From the NCBI RefSeq assembly GCF_947250645.1, contig NZ_OX366334.1, positions 1 through 64,000 of the forward strand: DNA of 64,000 nucleotides, in the 5' to 3' direction. The position numbers were made by a program, and so were the translations under genes. Below, in pieces: positions 63,890 to 64,000 of this stretch; position 1 is the first letter of the stretch; each line of letters opens with the position of its first letter. The DNA comes from Wolbachia endosymbiont (group B) of Eucosma cana. GTDB lineage: Bacteria > Pseudomonadota > Alphaproteobacteria > Rickettsiales > Anaplasmataceae. The notes under the pieces were generated by a model. The model was not told the origin of the DNA, ran no database searches, and worked only from the letters and a program-made list of their open reading frames with translations.

Positions 63890-64000
63890 CTAGGAGAAAG
63901 CTTGACCTTTAAACATCTCTATTAGCTTTAATAAAGGAGCAGTTCTTGCTACAATGGCTCCTATAACAGCAGTAGCACCCATGATGAGAAGAATCGGTTC
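63890..64000 (-). CDS. C-terminal end of an unidentified gene, cut by window edge
   Basis: The minus strand is open from the edge to a TAG at 63890-63892, giving 36 residues: EPILLIMGATAVIGAIVART and a tail PLLKLIEMFKGQAFS. The hydrophobic stretch suggests a membrane or amphipathic C-terminus. Too little is visible to name it. The stretch 63706-63889 shows nothing recognisable. Confidence 0.3.
   Translation of the reverse strand, partial: EPILLIMGATAVIGAIVARTAPLLKLIEMFKGQAFS

Overview
The window is chromosomal DNA of a Wolbachia endosymbiont (Rickettsiales, Anaplasmataceae). The clearest marker is wsp at 55554-56231, coding for the Wolbachia surface protein. Supporting signs are AT-rich DNA, short Wolbachia-type palindromic repeats between and inside genes, a fragment of a phage terminase of the kind carried by phage WO, and many insertion sequences in different states of decay. 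From memory the WSP variable regions look most like supergroup A strains; no alignment was run, so this is tentative.

Layout. 1-7.7 kb: hemE, an aspartate aminotransferase, a SugE-type SMR exporter, an MFS transporter overlapping glyA, and pgk. 7.7-9.4 kb: IS3-family copy 1 abutting a truncated terminase gene. 9.4-17.7 kb: repeats, a ferredoxin-NADP reductase, tRNA-Ser, mnmE, nuoI, thrS-infC, nuoF, tRNA-Lys and tRNA-Ala. 17.8-19.6 kb: an unknown gene cut by IS3 copy 2. 19.7-36.4 kb: pccB, der, a DXD glycosyltransferase-like protein, dsbB, lpdA, murG, gshB, bcp, recF, lysC, a KefB-type antiporter and tmk. 36.5-41.8 kb: a dispersed repeat, initiator tRNA, comEC carrying an in-frame palindrome, a large membrane/coiled-coil protein and an RluD-type pseudouridine synthase. 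41.8-44.6 kb: a transposon graveyard with a dgkA stump, an IS630-family element, an IS4-type remnant and an IS982-type remnant. 44.6-61.1 kb: tldD, tRNA-Leu, folC-mlaC, a 6S-like RNA, ratA, dsbA, an O-methyltransferase, a GST, SRP RNA, dnaX-ybaB, wsp, rpoH, an IalB-like protein, dnaN, truA and recA. 61.1-64 kb: an IS256-type remnant fused in frame to an ftsH fragment that is itself split by IS3 copy 3.

How the genes fit together. Most are the scattered housekeeping set of a reduced genome: respiration (nuoI, nuoF, lpdA), haem (hemE), one-carbon and folate metabolism (glyA, folC), replication and repair (dnaX, dnaN, recF, recA, tmk), translation (thrS, infC, mnmE, truA, five tRNAs), envelope and lipid II precursors (lysC, murG, mlaC), periplasmic disulfide formation (dsbA, dsbB) and redox defence (gshB, bcp, a GST). 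Operons are short; clear couplings are MFS/glyA, thrS/infC, the thioredoxin-like protein with the KefB-type antiporter, mlaC/folC, dnaX/ybaB and rpoH/IalB-like.

The accessory signal comes from mobile and repeated DNA: three IS3 copies with identical translated products (1,296 bp each), four decayed transposases, five copies of a roughly 250-300 bp non-coding repeat, and at least eight palindromic loci, two of them translated inside comEC and dnaX. The most interesting single gene is 23731-24786, which resembles the catalytic domain of toxin-type DXD glycosyltransferases and could be a host-directed effector. No CRISPR array and no complete defence system was seen.
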